Part shown: positions 43,230-52,690 of the stretch, piece after piece | Layout: each line of letters starts with the position of its first letter | How positions within the stretch are numbered: the first letter of the stretch is position 1 | Assembly (NCBI GenBank): GCA_035650495.1 | Contig: DASRHK010000027.1 | Coordinates: 1 to 64,000 of the forward strand | DNA: 64,000 bases | Direction of reading: 5' to 3' | DNA from: DASRHK01 sp035650495 | GTDB taxonomy: Bacteria > Pseudomonadota > Gammaproteobacteria > Nevskiales > Nevskiaceae | The notes under the pieces: model-generated | Databases searched by the model: none | The model's input: the letters and a program-made list of their open reading frames with translations, nothing else | What the model was told of the DNA's origin: nothing | Position numbers and translations under genes: made by a program

Positions 43230-44636
43230 ATGCCTGCTCCGAAAACACGTATAGAACGGGACAGCATGGGCGAGCTGCGCGTCCGGGCGGACGCGCTGTG
43301 GGGCGCTCAGACGCAGCGCGCGGTGCAGAACTTCCCGGTCTCTGGATTGAGGATGCCGCGCGCGTTCATCCGCGCGCTGGGACTGATCAAGGCGACCGCC
43401 GCGGAAGTGAACGCGACGCTCGGGCAGATCGACAAGCGCCGGGCCAAGGCGATCGCGGCGGCGGCGCTCGAAGTCGCGCGCGGCGATCACGACGATCAGT
43501 TCCCGATCGACGTCTTCCAGACCGGATCGGGCACGTCGTCGAACATGAACGCCAACGAAGTGATCGCGACACTCGCGAGCCGCGCGTCGGGCGCGAAAGT
43601 GCACCCGAACGATCACGTCAATTGCGGGCAATCCTCGAACGATGTCGTTCCCACCGCGATCCACGTTTCCGCAGCACTCGAGCTGCATGAGCGATTGCTG
43701 CCCGCGCTCGCGCATCTCGCCGGCGTCATCGAGCGCAAGGCGCGGGGCTTGCGCAGCGTTGCCAAGACCGGCCGCACGCATCTGATGGACGCGATGCCGC
43801 TCACGTTCGCGCAGGAGATGAGCGGCTGGGCGCAGCAGGTCCGCAACAGCGTCGCGCGGATCCGCGCGACGCTGCCGCGCGTGCAGGCGCTCGCGCAAGG
43901 TGGCACCGCGGTCGGCACCGGGATCAACGCGCATCCGCGGTTCGGCAAGCAGTTCGGTGCCGCATTGTCGCGACGCACCGGCGTGCGCTTCACCGCGTCG
44001 CCGAATTACTTCGAGAGCCTCTCGTCGCAGGACGCAGCGGTCGAGCTGTCAGGGCAATTGCGCACGGTCGCGGTGTCGCTGATGAAGATCGCGAACGACC
44101 TGCGCTGGATGAATTCCGGCCCGCTCGGCGGTCTCGGCGAGATCGAGCTCACCGCGCTGCAGCCTGGCTCGTCGATCATGCCGGGCAAGGTGAATCCGGT
44201 GATCGCCGAAGCGACCGCCATGGTGGCTGCGCAAGTCATCGGCAATGACGCGACGATCGCAGTCGCCGGGCAGGCAGGCAACTTCCAGTTGAACGTGATG
44301 CTGCCGGTGATCGCGTTGAATCTCCTGCAGTCGATCGAGATCCTCGCCAGCGTCTCCCGCTTGCTCGCAGACGATGCGATCGCCGGATTCAAGGTGCGTC
44401 GCGACAACGTCGACAAGGCGCTCGCGAGGAACCCGATCCTGATCACCGCGCTCAATGCGGTCATCGGCTACGAGAAGGGCGCTGCCATTGCGAAGCGCGC
44501 ATACAAGGAAGGACGATCGGTGCTCGACGTCGCGCGCGAAGCGACCGGCATGAGCGAGCGTGAGCTCAAGCGTCTGCTCGACCCGCTCGCGCTCACCAAG
44601 GGCGGCATCCACGGTCCCGGTGGCGCCGGCGGCTGA
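43230..44636 (+). CDS. fumC: fumarate hydratase class II
   Basis: Iron-independent fumarase, fumarate to malate. The 468-residue protein has DSMGELRVRADALWGAQTQRA, FQTGSGTSSNMNANEV, GQSSNDVVPTA, TGRTHLMDAMPLTF and the catalytic loop GSSIMPGKVNP. ATG 43230 is preceded by AAGG 8 bases upstream; an in-frame GTG at 43221 overlaps that Shine-Dalgarno and is less likely. A class I fumarase lies further along. The stop and the next ATG share TGATG. Confidence 0.94.
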   Translation: MPAPKTRIERDSMGELRVRADALWGAQTQRAVQNFPVSGLRMPRAFIRALGLIKATAAEVNATLGQIDKRRAKAIAAAALEVARGDHDDQFPIDVFQTGSGTSSNMNANEVIATLASRASGAKVHPNDHVNCGQSSNDVVPTAIHVSAALELHERLLPALAHLAGVIERKARGLRSVAKTGRTHLMDAMPLTFAQEMSGWAQQVRNSVARIRATLPRVQALAQGGTAVGTGINAHPRFGKQFGAALSRRTGVRFTASPNYFESLSSQDAAVELSGQLRTVAVSLMKIANDLRWMNSGPLGGLGEIELTALQPGSSIMPGKVNPVIAEATAMVAAQVIGNDATIAVAGQAGNFQLNVMLPVIALNLLQSIEILASVSRLLADDAIAGFKVRRDNVDKALARNPILITALNAVIGYEKGAAIAKRAYKEGRSVLDVAREATGMSERELKRLLDPLALTKGGIHGPGGAGG

Positions 44637-45523
44637 TGCCGGAGTATCCGGATCTCACGATCTATCTCGATCGCCTCGCCGCGCGCGCGAAGGGGCGCGA
44701 GCTCGAGCGGCTCCGCATCGGCAGCCCTTTCGTGCTACGCACCGTGGACCCGAAGCCGGACGAATTCGCCGGAAAGAAGTTGATCGCGCTCTCGCGCATC
44801 GGCAAGCGGCTCATCTTCCGGTTCGAGGGTGATCTCTTCGCGGTGATCCATCTGATGATCCTCGGCCGGCTGCACTGGAAGGGCCGCGGCATCAGGATCC
44901 CGCGCGGCGGCGGCCTTGCGGCGTTCGACTTTCCGACTGGCACGCTGCTGCTCGTCGAGCACGGCAAGAAGCGGCGCGCGTCGTTGCATCTGGTGCGCGG
45001 TGAAGCGGCGCTCGATCAGTTCCGGCGCGGCGGCATCGAGGTGTTCGAAGCGACGCAAGAGCAATTCGCCGAAGCGCTGAAGCGCAAGAACCTGACGATC
45101 AAGCGCGCGCTGACCGACCCGACGATCATTGCTGCGATCGGCAATGCCTATTCCGACGAGATCCTGCATCGCGCCAAGCTGTCGCCGTTCAAGCAGACGC
45201 AGTCGATCGGCGACGAGGAGATGCAGCGGTTGTTCGCAGCGACGCGCGGCGTGCTGTCGGACTGGACGCGCTGGCTCGGCGAGGAAGTCGGCGAGGGCTG
45301 GCCGGAGAAGGTGACCGCGTTCCACAAGGGGATGGCAGTGCACGGCAAATACAAGCAGCCATGCCCGGTGTGCGGCGCGCCGGTGCAGCGCATCGTCTAC
45401 GCCGACAACGAAGCAAACTACTGCGCGCGGTGCCAGACCGAAGGGCGGATCCTCGCGGATCGCGCCCTTTCACGTCTGCTGAAAGAGTCCTGGCCGCGGA
45501 CTCTGGAGGAGCTGGAGGGTTAG
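44636..45523 (+). CDS. Fpg/Nei-family DNA glycosylase
   Basis: A 295-residue base-excision enzyme. Mature N-terminus Pro2-Glu3 (MPEYPD), the beta-turn lysine in RIGKRLIFRF, the helix-two-turn-helix region around AIGNAYSDEILHRAKLSP, and a C-terminal zinc finger with CPVCGAPVQRIVYADNEANYC then CARCQ-type ligands. The start MPEYPDLT differs from the PELPEV of MutM, and the substrate preference (8-oxoguanine or oxidised pyrimidine) is open. It is coupled to fumC by TGATG and overlaps dodecin by 4 bases. Confidence 0.9.
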   Translation: MPEYPDLTIYLDRLAARAKGRELERLRIGSPFVLRTVDPKPDEFAGKKLIALSRIGKRLIFRFEGDLFAVIHLMILGRLHWKGRGIRIPRGGGLAAFDFPTGTLLLVEHGKKRRASLHLVRGEAALDQFRRGGIEVFEATQEQFAEALKRKNLTIKRALTDPTIIAAIGNAYSDEILHRAKLSPFKQTQSIGDEEMQRLFAATRGVLSDWTRWLGEEVGEGWPEKVTAFHKGMAVHGKYKQPCPVCGAPVQRIVYADNEANYCARCQTEGRILADRALSRLLKESWPRTLEELEG

Positions 45524-45726
45524 CCCTCGTATTTGAAGCTGAGCGACAGCTTGACGCGATACTCCTTGATCTTGCCTTTCGCGTCGATCGTCGCGTCCTG
45601 CTGCACCACCTCGGCGATGCGCAGGTTGCGCACGGTCTTGGACGCATGCGCGACGGCCTGCTGCGTCGCGTCTTCCCAGCTCTTCGAGCTCGTGCCGACC
45701 AGCTCGATGATCTTGTAGGCGCTCAC
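45520..45726 (-). CDS. dodecin
   Basis: A 68-residue dodecameric flavin-binding protein that stores or quenches flavins. The sequence (YKIIELVGTSSKSWEDAT, then AVAHASKTVRNLRIAEV and the closing strand YRVKLSLSFKYE) matches dodecin over its full length, including the conserved Trp that stacks on the isoalloxazine ring. The start is GTG with GAGGAG 7 bases upstream. Its stop overlaps the glycosylase stop on the other strand. Confidence 0.95.
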   Translation of the reverse strand: MSAYKIIELVGTSSKSWEDATQQAVAHASKTVRNLRIAEVVQQDATIDAKGKIKEYRVKLSLSFKYEG

Positions 45727-45822
45727 GGGACTACTCCTCTTGTTGTTCGTGGGGCGTTCAACTTACGCCTGCTGCCGAGACCACGGCAAGCGTCCCAGTG
45801 AACGTGTACGATTTGCGCCGCC

Positions 45823-47340
45823 ATGACGACCATCCGCCAGCAGGACCTGATCGACAGCGTCGCCGACGCCTTCCAGTACATCAGCTATTACCACCCGCTC
45901 GACTACATCCAGGCGCTCGGCAAAGCCTACGAGCGGGAGGAATCGCCGGCGGCGAAGGATGCGATCGCCCAGATCCTCACCAATTCGCGGATGTCGGCAG
46001 AAGGCCATCGGCCGATCTGCCAGGACACCGGCATCGCCGTCGTGTTCGTCAAGGTCGGCATGAACGTGCGCTGGGACGGCGCGACGATGTCGGTCTCCGA
46101 CATGATCAACGAAGGCGTGCGCCGCGCGTACAACCATCCCGACAACAAGCTGCGCGCTTCGGTCCTCGCCGACCCGGCGGGCACGCGCAAGAGCACGAAG
46201 GACAACACGCCGGCCGTGATCCATTACGAGATCGTGCCGGGCGATCACGTCGAAGTGACCTGCGCCGCGAAGGGCGGTGGATCGGAAGCGAAGTCGAAGT
46301 TCGCCATGCTCAATCCCTCCGACTCGCTCGTCGACTGGGTGCTGAAGACCGTGCCGACGATGGGCGCCGGCTGGTGCCCGCCGGGGATGCTCGGCATCGG
46401 CATCGGCGGCACGCCGGAGAAGGCGATGCTGCTCGCGAAGGAATCGTTGATGGCGCCGATCGACATCCAGCAGCTGAAAGCGCGCGGTGCGAAGACGCGA
46501 ACGGAAGAATTGCGACTCGAGCTGTTCGACAAGGTGAACGCGCTCGGGATCGGCGCGCAAGGCCTCGGTGGACTCACGACCGTTCTCGACGTGAAAGTGC
46601 TCGACTATCCGACGCACGCGGCGAACCTGCCGATCGCGATGATCCCGAATTGCGCCGCGACGCGGCACGTGCATTTCGAGCTCGACGGCTCCGGGCCCGC
46701 GCATCTGGAAACGCCGAAGCTGGAGGACTGGCCGAAAGTGACGTGGACGCCGGATCTGAAATCCGCCACGCGCGTCGATCTCGACCAGCTCACGAAAGAG
46801 CAGGTCGCAGCGTGGAAGCCGGGTCAGAAGCTCTTGCTCAACGGCAAGATGCTCACGGGTCGCGACGCCGCGCACAAGCGCATCGCCGATCTGCTCGGCA
46901 AAGGCCAGAAGCTGCCGGTCGATTTCACCAATCGCGTGATCTATTACGTCGGCCCGGTCGATCCGGTGCGCGACGAGGTCGTCGGCCCCGCGGGCCCGAC
47001 CACCGCGACGCGCATGGACAAGTTCACCGAGATGATGCTCGCGCAGACCGGGCTCATCGCGATGATCGGCAAGTCGGAGCGCGGACCGGTCGCGATCGAG
47101 GCGATCAAGAAGCATCGCAGCGCGTACCTGATGGCGGTCGGCGGCGCGGCGTATCTCGTGGCGAAGGCGATCAAGTCCGCGAAGGTCGTCGGCTTCGAGG
47201 ACCTCGGCATGGAAGCGATCTACGAATTCGAAGTGCGCGACATGCCGGTGACGGTTGCCGTCGACGCGAATGGCGAGTCGGTCCATGAAACGGGACCGAA
47301 AGAGTGGAAAGTGAAGATCGCCGCGAAGGCTGCTGCTTAG
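45823..47340 (+). CDS. fumarate hydratase class I, [4Fe-4S]-dependent
   Basis: A 505-residue single-chain class I fumarase, oxygen-sensitive, malate/fumarate. N-terminal alpha domain: PICQDTGIAVVFVKVG with the first cluster Cys, then AKGGGSEAKSKF and GAGWCPPGMLGIGIGG. The C-terminal beta domain has GRDAAHKRI, YYVGPVDPV and GPAGPTTATRMD. Together with fumC this gives a stress-resistant and an iron-dependent fumarase in one region. A weak -10 (TACGAT) lies just upstream; no clear -35 is seen. Confidence 0.95.
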   Translation: MTTIRQQDLIDSVADAFQYISYYHPLDYIQALGKAYEREESPAAKDAIAQILTNSRMSAEGHRPICQDTGIAVVFVKVGMNVRWDGATMSVSDMINEGVRRAYNHPDNKLRASVLADPAGTRKSTKDNTPAVIHYEIVPGDHVEVTCAAKGGGSEAKSKFAMLNPSDSLVDWVLKTVPTMGAGWCPPGMLGIGIGGTPEKAMLLAKESLMAPIDIQQLKARGAKTRTEELRLELFDKVNALGIGAQGLGGLTTVLDVKVLDYPTHAANLPIAMIPNCAATRHVHFELDGSGPAHLETPKLEDWPKVTWTPDLKSATRVDLDQLTKEQVAAWKPGQKLLLNGKMLTGRDAAHKRIADLLGKGQKLPVDFTNRVIYYVGPVDPVRDEVVGPAGPTTATRMDKFTEMMLAQTGLIAMIGKSERGPVAIEAIKKHRSAYLMAVGGAAYLVAKAIKSAKVVGFEDLGMEAIYEFEVRDMPVTVAVDANGESVHETGPKEWKVKIAAKAAA

Positions 47341-48308
47341 GGGATCAGCAGCGTCGTTCCCGTCGTCTTGCGCGCCTGCAGATCTGCGTGCGCTTTGGCG
47401 ACATCCTTCAGGGCGTAGCGCTGACGCACATCCGCGGTGACGATCTCGTCGCGCACGGCGTCGAATAGCGCGGTGGCGGCCTGATCGAGATCCTTGCGCG
47501 TCGCGACGTAGTCGGCGAGGGTCGGGCGGGTGAGATAGAGCGAGCCCTTGGCGGTGAGCAGATGCGGCTCGATCGCCGGCGGCTTGCCCGACGCGTTGCC
47601 GAACGTCACGACCATCCCGCGGCGCTTCGTGCAATCGAACGATTTCACCAGCGTGTCCTTGCCGACGGCGTCGTAGACGACGTCGACGCCGCGGCCCTTG
47701 GTGATCTTCTTCACTTCCGCGACGAAATCCTTCTTCTTATAGTCGATCGCGTGATCGCAGCCGTATTTCTTCGCGAGCTTGCATTTCGTCGGGCCACCAG
47801 CAGTGCCGATCACCGTCGCGCCGAGCGAGCGAGCCCACGGCACGAGCACGCTGCCGACGCCGCCCGCAGCCGCGTGCACGAGAATGAGGTCGCCGCGCTG
47901 CACAGGGAAGGTGAGGTGCAGCAGGTAGTACGCCGTCATGCCTTTGAGCATCAGGGCGGCCGCGGTCTCATCGCTGATGTCCGCGGGCAGTCGCACGACG
48001 CGCGCGGCGGGGACGAGACGCACTTCGGCGTAGGCGCCGAGCAGACCGGCGTAAGCGACGCGATCGCCGCGCTTGAAGTCCGCGACGCCCGAGCCGACCG
48101 CCTCGACGACGCCGGCGCCCTCGGAGCCGATGCCGCTCGGCAGCTCCAGCGGATACAGGCCGGAGCGATGGTAGGTGTCGATGAAGTTGAGACCGATCGC
48201 GCTCTGACGGATGCGAAGCTGGTCGGGACCGGGCTCGCCGACGTCGACGTTCTTCAGCTTGAGAACTTCCGGCCCGCCATGTTTGTCGATCACGACCGCC
48301 ACAGACAT
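47337..48308 (-). CDS. NADPH:quinone oxidoreductase, zinc-free MDR family
   Basis: A 323-residue medium-chain reductase of the quinone oxidoreductase (QOR/zeta-crystallin) group. N-terminal GroES-like part with IGLNFIDTYHRSGLYP and GSEGAGVVEAVGSGV, and the cofactor motif HAAAGGVGSVL. It lacks the catalytic and structural zinc cysteines of alcohol dehydrogenases. Reduces quinones by one electron with NADPH in characterised relatives. Its stop overlaps the class I fumarase stop by 4 bases. It is divergent from dsbB. Confidence 0.93.
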   Translation of the reverse strand: MSVAVVIDKHGGPEVLKLKNVDVGEPGPDQLRIRQSAIGLNFIDTYHRSGLYPLELPSGIGSEGAGVVEAVGSGVADFKRGDRVAYAGLLGAYAEVRLVPAARVVRLPADISDETAAALMLKGMTAYYLLHLTFPVQRGDLILVHAAAGGVGSVLVPWARSLGATVIGTAGGPTKCKLAKKYGCDHAIDYKKKDFVAEVKKITKGRGVDVVYDAVGKDTLVKSFDCTKRRGMVVTFGNASGKPPAIEPHLLTAKGSLYLTRPTLADYVATRKDLDQAATALFDAVRDEIVTADVRQRYALKDVAKAHADLQARKTTGTTLLIP

Positions 48309-48375
48309 TTTAGAGGCTCCTGTGCAATCCCGGAATGGTAATCTGCGCGCCCTGCAAACGTCTCCGCCGCGACTC

Positions 48376-48876
48376 ATGCTTTCACTTTCCTACCGGCAGC
48401 TCTGCTCGCTCGGCTTGCTTGCGTGCGTATTCGCGATGGCGTTCGCGCTGTACCTGCAGCACTACCGCCATCTCGAGCCGTGCAACATGTGCATCTTCCA
48501 GCGTGTGGCGATGATGGGCGCCGGCGTGTTCTTCGCCGGCGGCGCGATCTTCGGGCCGCGCGGCGGGATGCGCTGGTTCTGGTCGGGCTTCGCGACTGTC
48601 GCCGCTCTGATCGGCGTCGGGCTCGCGGCGCGTCACGTGCAGATCCAGCACCTGCCGCCGGATCAGGTGCCGGCGTGTGGCGGCAGTCTCGACTATCTGT
48701 TCGACGTGCTGCCCTGGAAGGAAGTGGTGGAGAACGTCCTTCGCGGCGACACCGATTGCGCGAAGATCAATGCCGCGTGGCTCGGCCTCTCGCTGCCGGC
48801 GTGGACCATGATCACCTTCATCGGCCTCGCGCTCTTCGCGATCGCGACGCCGCTCGTCTCGAGGAAATCCGCATGA
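48376..48876 (+). CDS. dsbB: disulfide bond formation protein B
   Basis: Inner-membrane oxidase that reoxidises DsbA and passes electrons to quinone. The 166-residue protein has four membrane helices and both redox pairs: Cys36/Cys39 in PCNMC and Cys101/Cys128 in the second periplasmic loop. The conserved quinone-site Arg is present in FQRVAMM. The ATG is divergent from the quinone oxidoreductase gene, and the stop overlaps rraA (ATGA). Confidence 0.95.
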   Translation: MLSLSYRQLCSLGLLACVFAMAFALYLQHYRHLEPCNMCIFQRVAMMGAGVFFAGGAIFGPRGGMRWFWSGFATVAALIGVGLAARHVQIQHLPPDQVPACGGSLDYLFDVLPWKEVVENVLRGDTDCAKINAAWLGLSLPAWTMITFIGLALFAIATPLVSRKSA

Positions 48877-49355
48877 GCTTGGCGACGACTGATCTCTCCG
48901 ACGCCCATCCCGAGGTGCAGGTCTGCGAGCCGGTGTTCGGCGATTACGGCGGCAAGATCGCATTCCACGGCCCGGCGAAGACGCTGAAGATCTTCGAGGA
49001 CAACGCGATGGTGCGCGCGCAGCTCGAGCAGGCCGGGCAGGGACGGGTGCTCGTGGTCGACGGCGGCGGCTCGATGCGCTGCGCACTGCTCGGCGATCAG
49101 CTGGCGACGCTCGCGGTGAAGAACGGCTGGGCCGGCGTGCTGATCAACGGCTGCATCCGCGATTCCGAGGCGATCGGCGAGATGGCGATCGGCGTGAAGG
49201 CGCTCGGCACGCATCCGCGCAAGAGCGAGAAGGGATTGCATTCGGGGCGCGAGGATCTCGTGGTCTCGTTCTGCGGCGTCACGATCAAGCCGGGCAACTG
49301 GATCTACGCGGACAGCGACGGCGTGATCGTGGCGCAGTCGGCCATCCACGACTAG
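48873..49355 (+). CDS. rraA: RraA family protein (ribonuclease E regulator / HMG aldolase-like)
   Basis: A 160-residue RraA-fold protein. RraA binds RNase E and slows mRNA decay in E. coli; relatives are 4-hydroxy-4-methyl-2-oxoglutarate aldolases. The sequence has VVDGGGSMRCALLGDQLA, INGCIRDSEAI with the Arg-Asp pair of the aldolase site, GVTIKPGNWIYADSDGVI. The retained Arg-Asp means aldolase activity cannot be excluded. It is coupled to dsbB by ATGA. Confidence 0.93.
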   Translation: MSLATTDLSDAHPEVQVCEPVFGDYGGKIAFHGPAKTLKIFEDNAMVRAQLEQAGQGRVLVVDGGGSMRCALLGDQLATLAVKNGWAGVLINGCIRDSEAIGEMAIGVKALGTHPRKSEKGLHSGREDLVVSFCGVTIKPGNWIYADSDGVIVAQSAIHD

Positions 49356-49370
49356 GCGGAAGACGCGCCC

Positions 49371-50744
49371 ATGCAGGACCTGACCCACGGCTCGGTCCGT
49401 GGCCACATCTGGAGAATGACGGCGTTCATGCTCGTCAGCATGCTGCTGCAGACGCTCTACAGCCTCGTCGATCTCTACTGGGTGAGCCGGCTCGGCAAGG
49501 AAGCGATCGCGGCGGTCAGCATTGCCGGCAACCTGATGATGATCGTGATGGCGTTCGGGCAGATGCTCGGTGTCGGCGCGGCGGCGGTGATCTCGCACGC
49601 GGCCGGTCGCAAGGATCACGTGCAGGTGCAGCGGCTGTTCAATCAGGCGTCGGCGCTGGCCGCGTTGTTCGGCGTGGTGTTCGGCGTCGGCGGGCTGGCG
49701 CTGAAGAACCTCTACGTCCAGACGCTGGCCGCCGACGTCGCGACCGCCGAGCTGGCAAGCCGCTTCCTCACCTGGTTCATCCTGGCGATGGCCGTGCAGT
49801 TCCCGATGATGGGACTCGGATCGGCGCTGCGCGGCATCGGCAACATGCGGCCCGGGGTCGTCACGCAGGTGGGGACCATCGTCGTGAACATGGCTCTCGC
49901 GCCGATCCTCATGTTCGGCTGGATCTTCGGGCTGAAGCTCGGGATCGAAGGCGCGGCGATCGCGACGTTCATCGCGATTCTCCTCGGCATGATCGGGCTC
50001 GCGCTCTATCTGCGGCGCGAGGCGACCTATCTGCGGGTCAATCTCGCGGACTGGAAGCCTCATCTGCCGACCTGGCGCCGCATCCTCGGGATCGGCCTGC
50101 CGTCCGGCGTGGAATTCGGCCTGATGACGATCTATTTCACGTTCATCTACGCAGTGATCCGGCCGTTCGGCGCGGACGCGCAGGCGGGCTTCGGCATCGG
50201 CATGCGCATCATGCAGACCGGCTTCATGCCCGCGATGGCGGTCGGCTTCGCCTGCGCTGCAGTCGCGGGACAGAACTACGGCGCCAGCCAGCCTGCGCGG
50301 GTGCGTGAAACGTTCGTCTCAGGAGCGGCGATCGCGACGCTGTTCATGCTCGTCTTCGTCGTCCTCTCGCACGTGGCACCCGGCGCGATGATCCGCGTAT
50401 TCGCGCAGGAGGCCCCGGTGGTCGACGTCGCCGAGAGCTATCTGCGCATCATTGCGTGGAATTACATCGCCTTCGGGCTCATTGCCGTGAGCGGCGGCAT
50501 CTTCCAGGGGCTCGGCAACACGTGGCCGTCGCTGATCAGCTCCGCGACCCGGATCGTCCTCATCGTTGCCCCGGCCTGGTGGCTGGCCAGCCGCCCGGAC
50601 TTCCGGCTCACGCAGGTCTGGTGGCTTGCGGTGGCTGCCGTGGTCGTGCAGATGACTCTCTGCCTGATGCTCCTGCGGCGCGAATTCACGCGCAAGCTCG
50701 AAATGCCAGCCCCAGTGACAGCAGCAGCCGAGACAGCAGCGTAG
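49371..50744 (+). CDS. MATE family multidrug/Na+ exporter
   Basis: A 457-residue inner-membrane protein with about twelve helices and two-fold repeat. MATE features include LVDLYWVSRLGKEAIAAVSIAG, GVGAAAVISHAAGR, and in the second half GLPSGVEFGLM with AVAGQNYGASQPARVRE. Members export cationic drugs or metabolites with H+ or Na+. The substrate is unknown. It follows rraA by 15 bases and may share its transcript. Confidence 0.93.
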   Translation: MQDLTHGSVRGHIWRMTAFMLVSMLLQTLYSLVDLYWVSRLGKEAIAAVSIAGNLMMIVMAFGQMLGVGAAAVISHAAGRKDHVQVQRLFNQASALAALFGVVFGVGGLALKNLYVQTLAADVATAELASRFLTWFILAMAVQFPMMGLGSALRGIGNMRPGVVTQVGTIVVNMALAPILMFGWIFGLKLGIEGAAIATFIAILLGMIGLALYLRREATYLRVNLADWKPHLPTWRRILGIGLPSGVEFGLMTIYFTFIYAVIRPFGADAQAGFGIGMRIMQTGFMPAMAVGFACAAVAGQNYGASQPARVRETFVSGAAIATLFMLVFVVLSHVAPGAMIRVFAQEAPVVDVAESYLRIIAWNYIAFGLIAVSGGIFQGLGNTWPSLISSATRIVLIVAPAWWLASRPDFRLTQVWWLAVAAVVVQMTLCLMLLRREFTRKLEMPAPVTAAAETAA

Positions 50745-50803
50745 AATTGCCGAGCTGGCGGGGGCCGGCCGATTCCGACAAGGAAGTCACAGGGAAGGGT
50801 TCG

Positions 50804-50890
50804 ATGGACGACAGCAGCAGAGCCGCGCGCATGCTCGGCGTAACAATCTGGATCGTCATGGCCGCCGTTGCAATCTGGATCGTGCATTAG
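50804..50890 (+). CDS. small single-helix membrane protein (28 residues), putative
   Basis: A short frame encoding MDDSSRAARMLG followed by a hydrophobic helix (VTIWIVMAAVAIWIV) and a final His. A purine-rich AGGGAAGGG at about 50791-50799 precedes the ATG at a suitable distance. It lies in the 198-base gap between the MATE gene and aceB. No homologue is recognised. The case rests on the ribosome-binding site and the clean charged-N-terminus/helix pattern. Confidence 0.5.
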   Translation: MDDSSRAARMLGVTIWIVMAAVAIWIVH

Positions 50891-50934
50891 CGACGATCGC
50901 ACGCGGACGCGGCGTGACGCCGTGTCGCAGCCGC

Positions 50935-50940
50935 TATAAT
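50935..50940 (+). promoter_or_regulatory. -10 element of the aceB promoter
   Basis: A perfect TATAAT 30 bases before the ATG at 50970. No good -35 is seen at 17 bases, which suggests dependence on an activator. It rules out the GTG at 50943 as the start codon. Confidence 0.65.
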
Positions 50941-50969
50941 TCGTGCCCCACAATTTCTGCGAGCGCGAA

Positions 50970-52556
<1,587 letters not shown>

Positions 52557-52575
52557 GGATCGGTACGGAAACGCA

Positions 52576-52606
52576 TTGTGCGATGCACAAACGTTGCCGG
52601 TATAAT
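52576..52606 (+). promoter_or_regulatory. aceA promoter with palindromic operator over the -35
   Basis: TATAAT at 52601-52606 is perfect. TTGTGC (52576-52581), 19 bases upstream, forms the left half of a perfect palindrome TTGTGC-GAT-GCACAA (52576-52590). A repressor bound there would block the -35 region. Confidence 0.65.
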
Positions 52607-52611
52607 GCGCC

Positions 52612-52626
52612 GCCGAATTTTTCGGC
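52612..52626 (+). other. 5' stem-loop at the predicted aceA transcript start
   Basis: GCCGAA and TTCGGC pair perfectly around a TTT loop, starting 6 bases after the -10. A hairpin at the very 5' end could stabilise the mRNA. It has only two downstream non-T bases of context and no T tract, so a terminator is unlikely. Confidence 0.5.
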
Positions 52627-52690
52627 TGTGTGACGGATCACCGAGACGAACATGACGCGTGACGAGTTTTCCACCAAGGATCGACAGGCT

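Noticed and set aside
50943..50969. GTG at 50943 as an upstream start for malate synthase.
   Set aside because: It lies 3 bases after a perfect TATAAT, so it would be at or before the transcript start. ATG 50970 gives the family-typical length.
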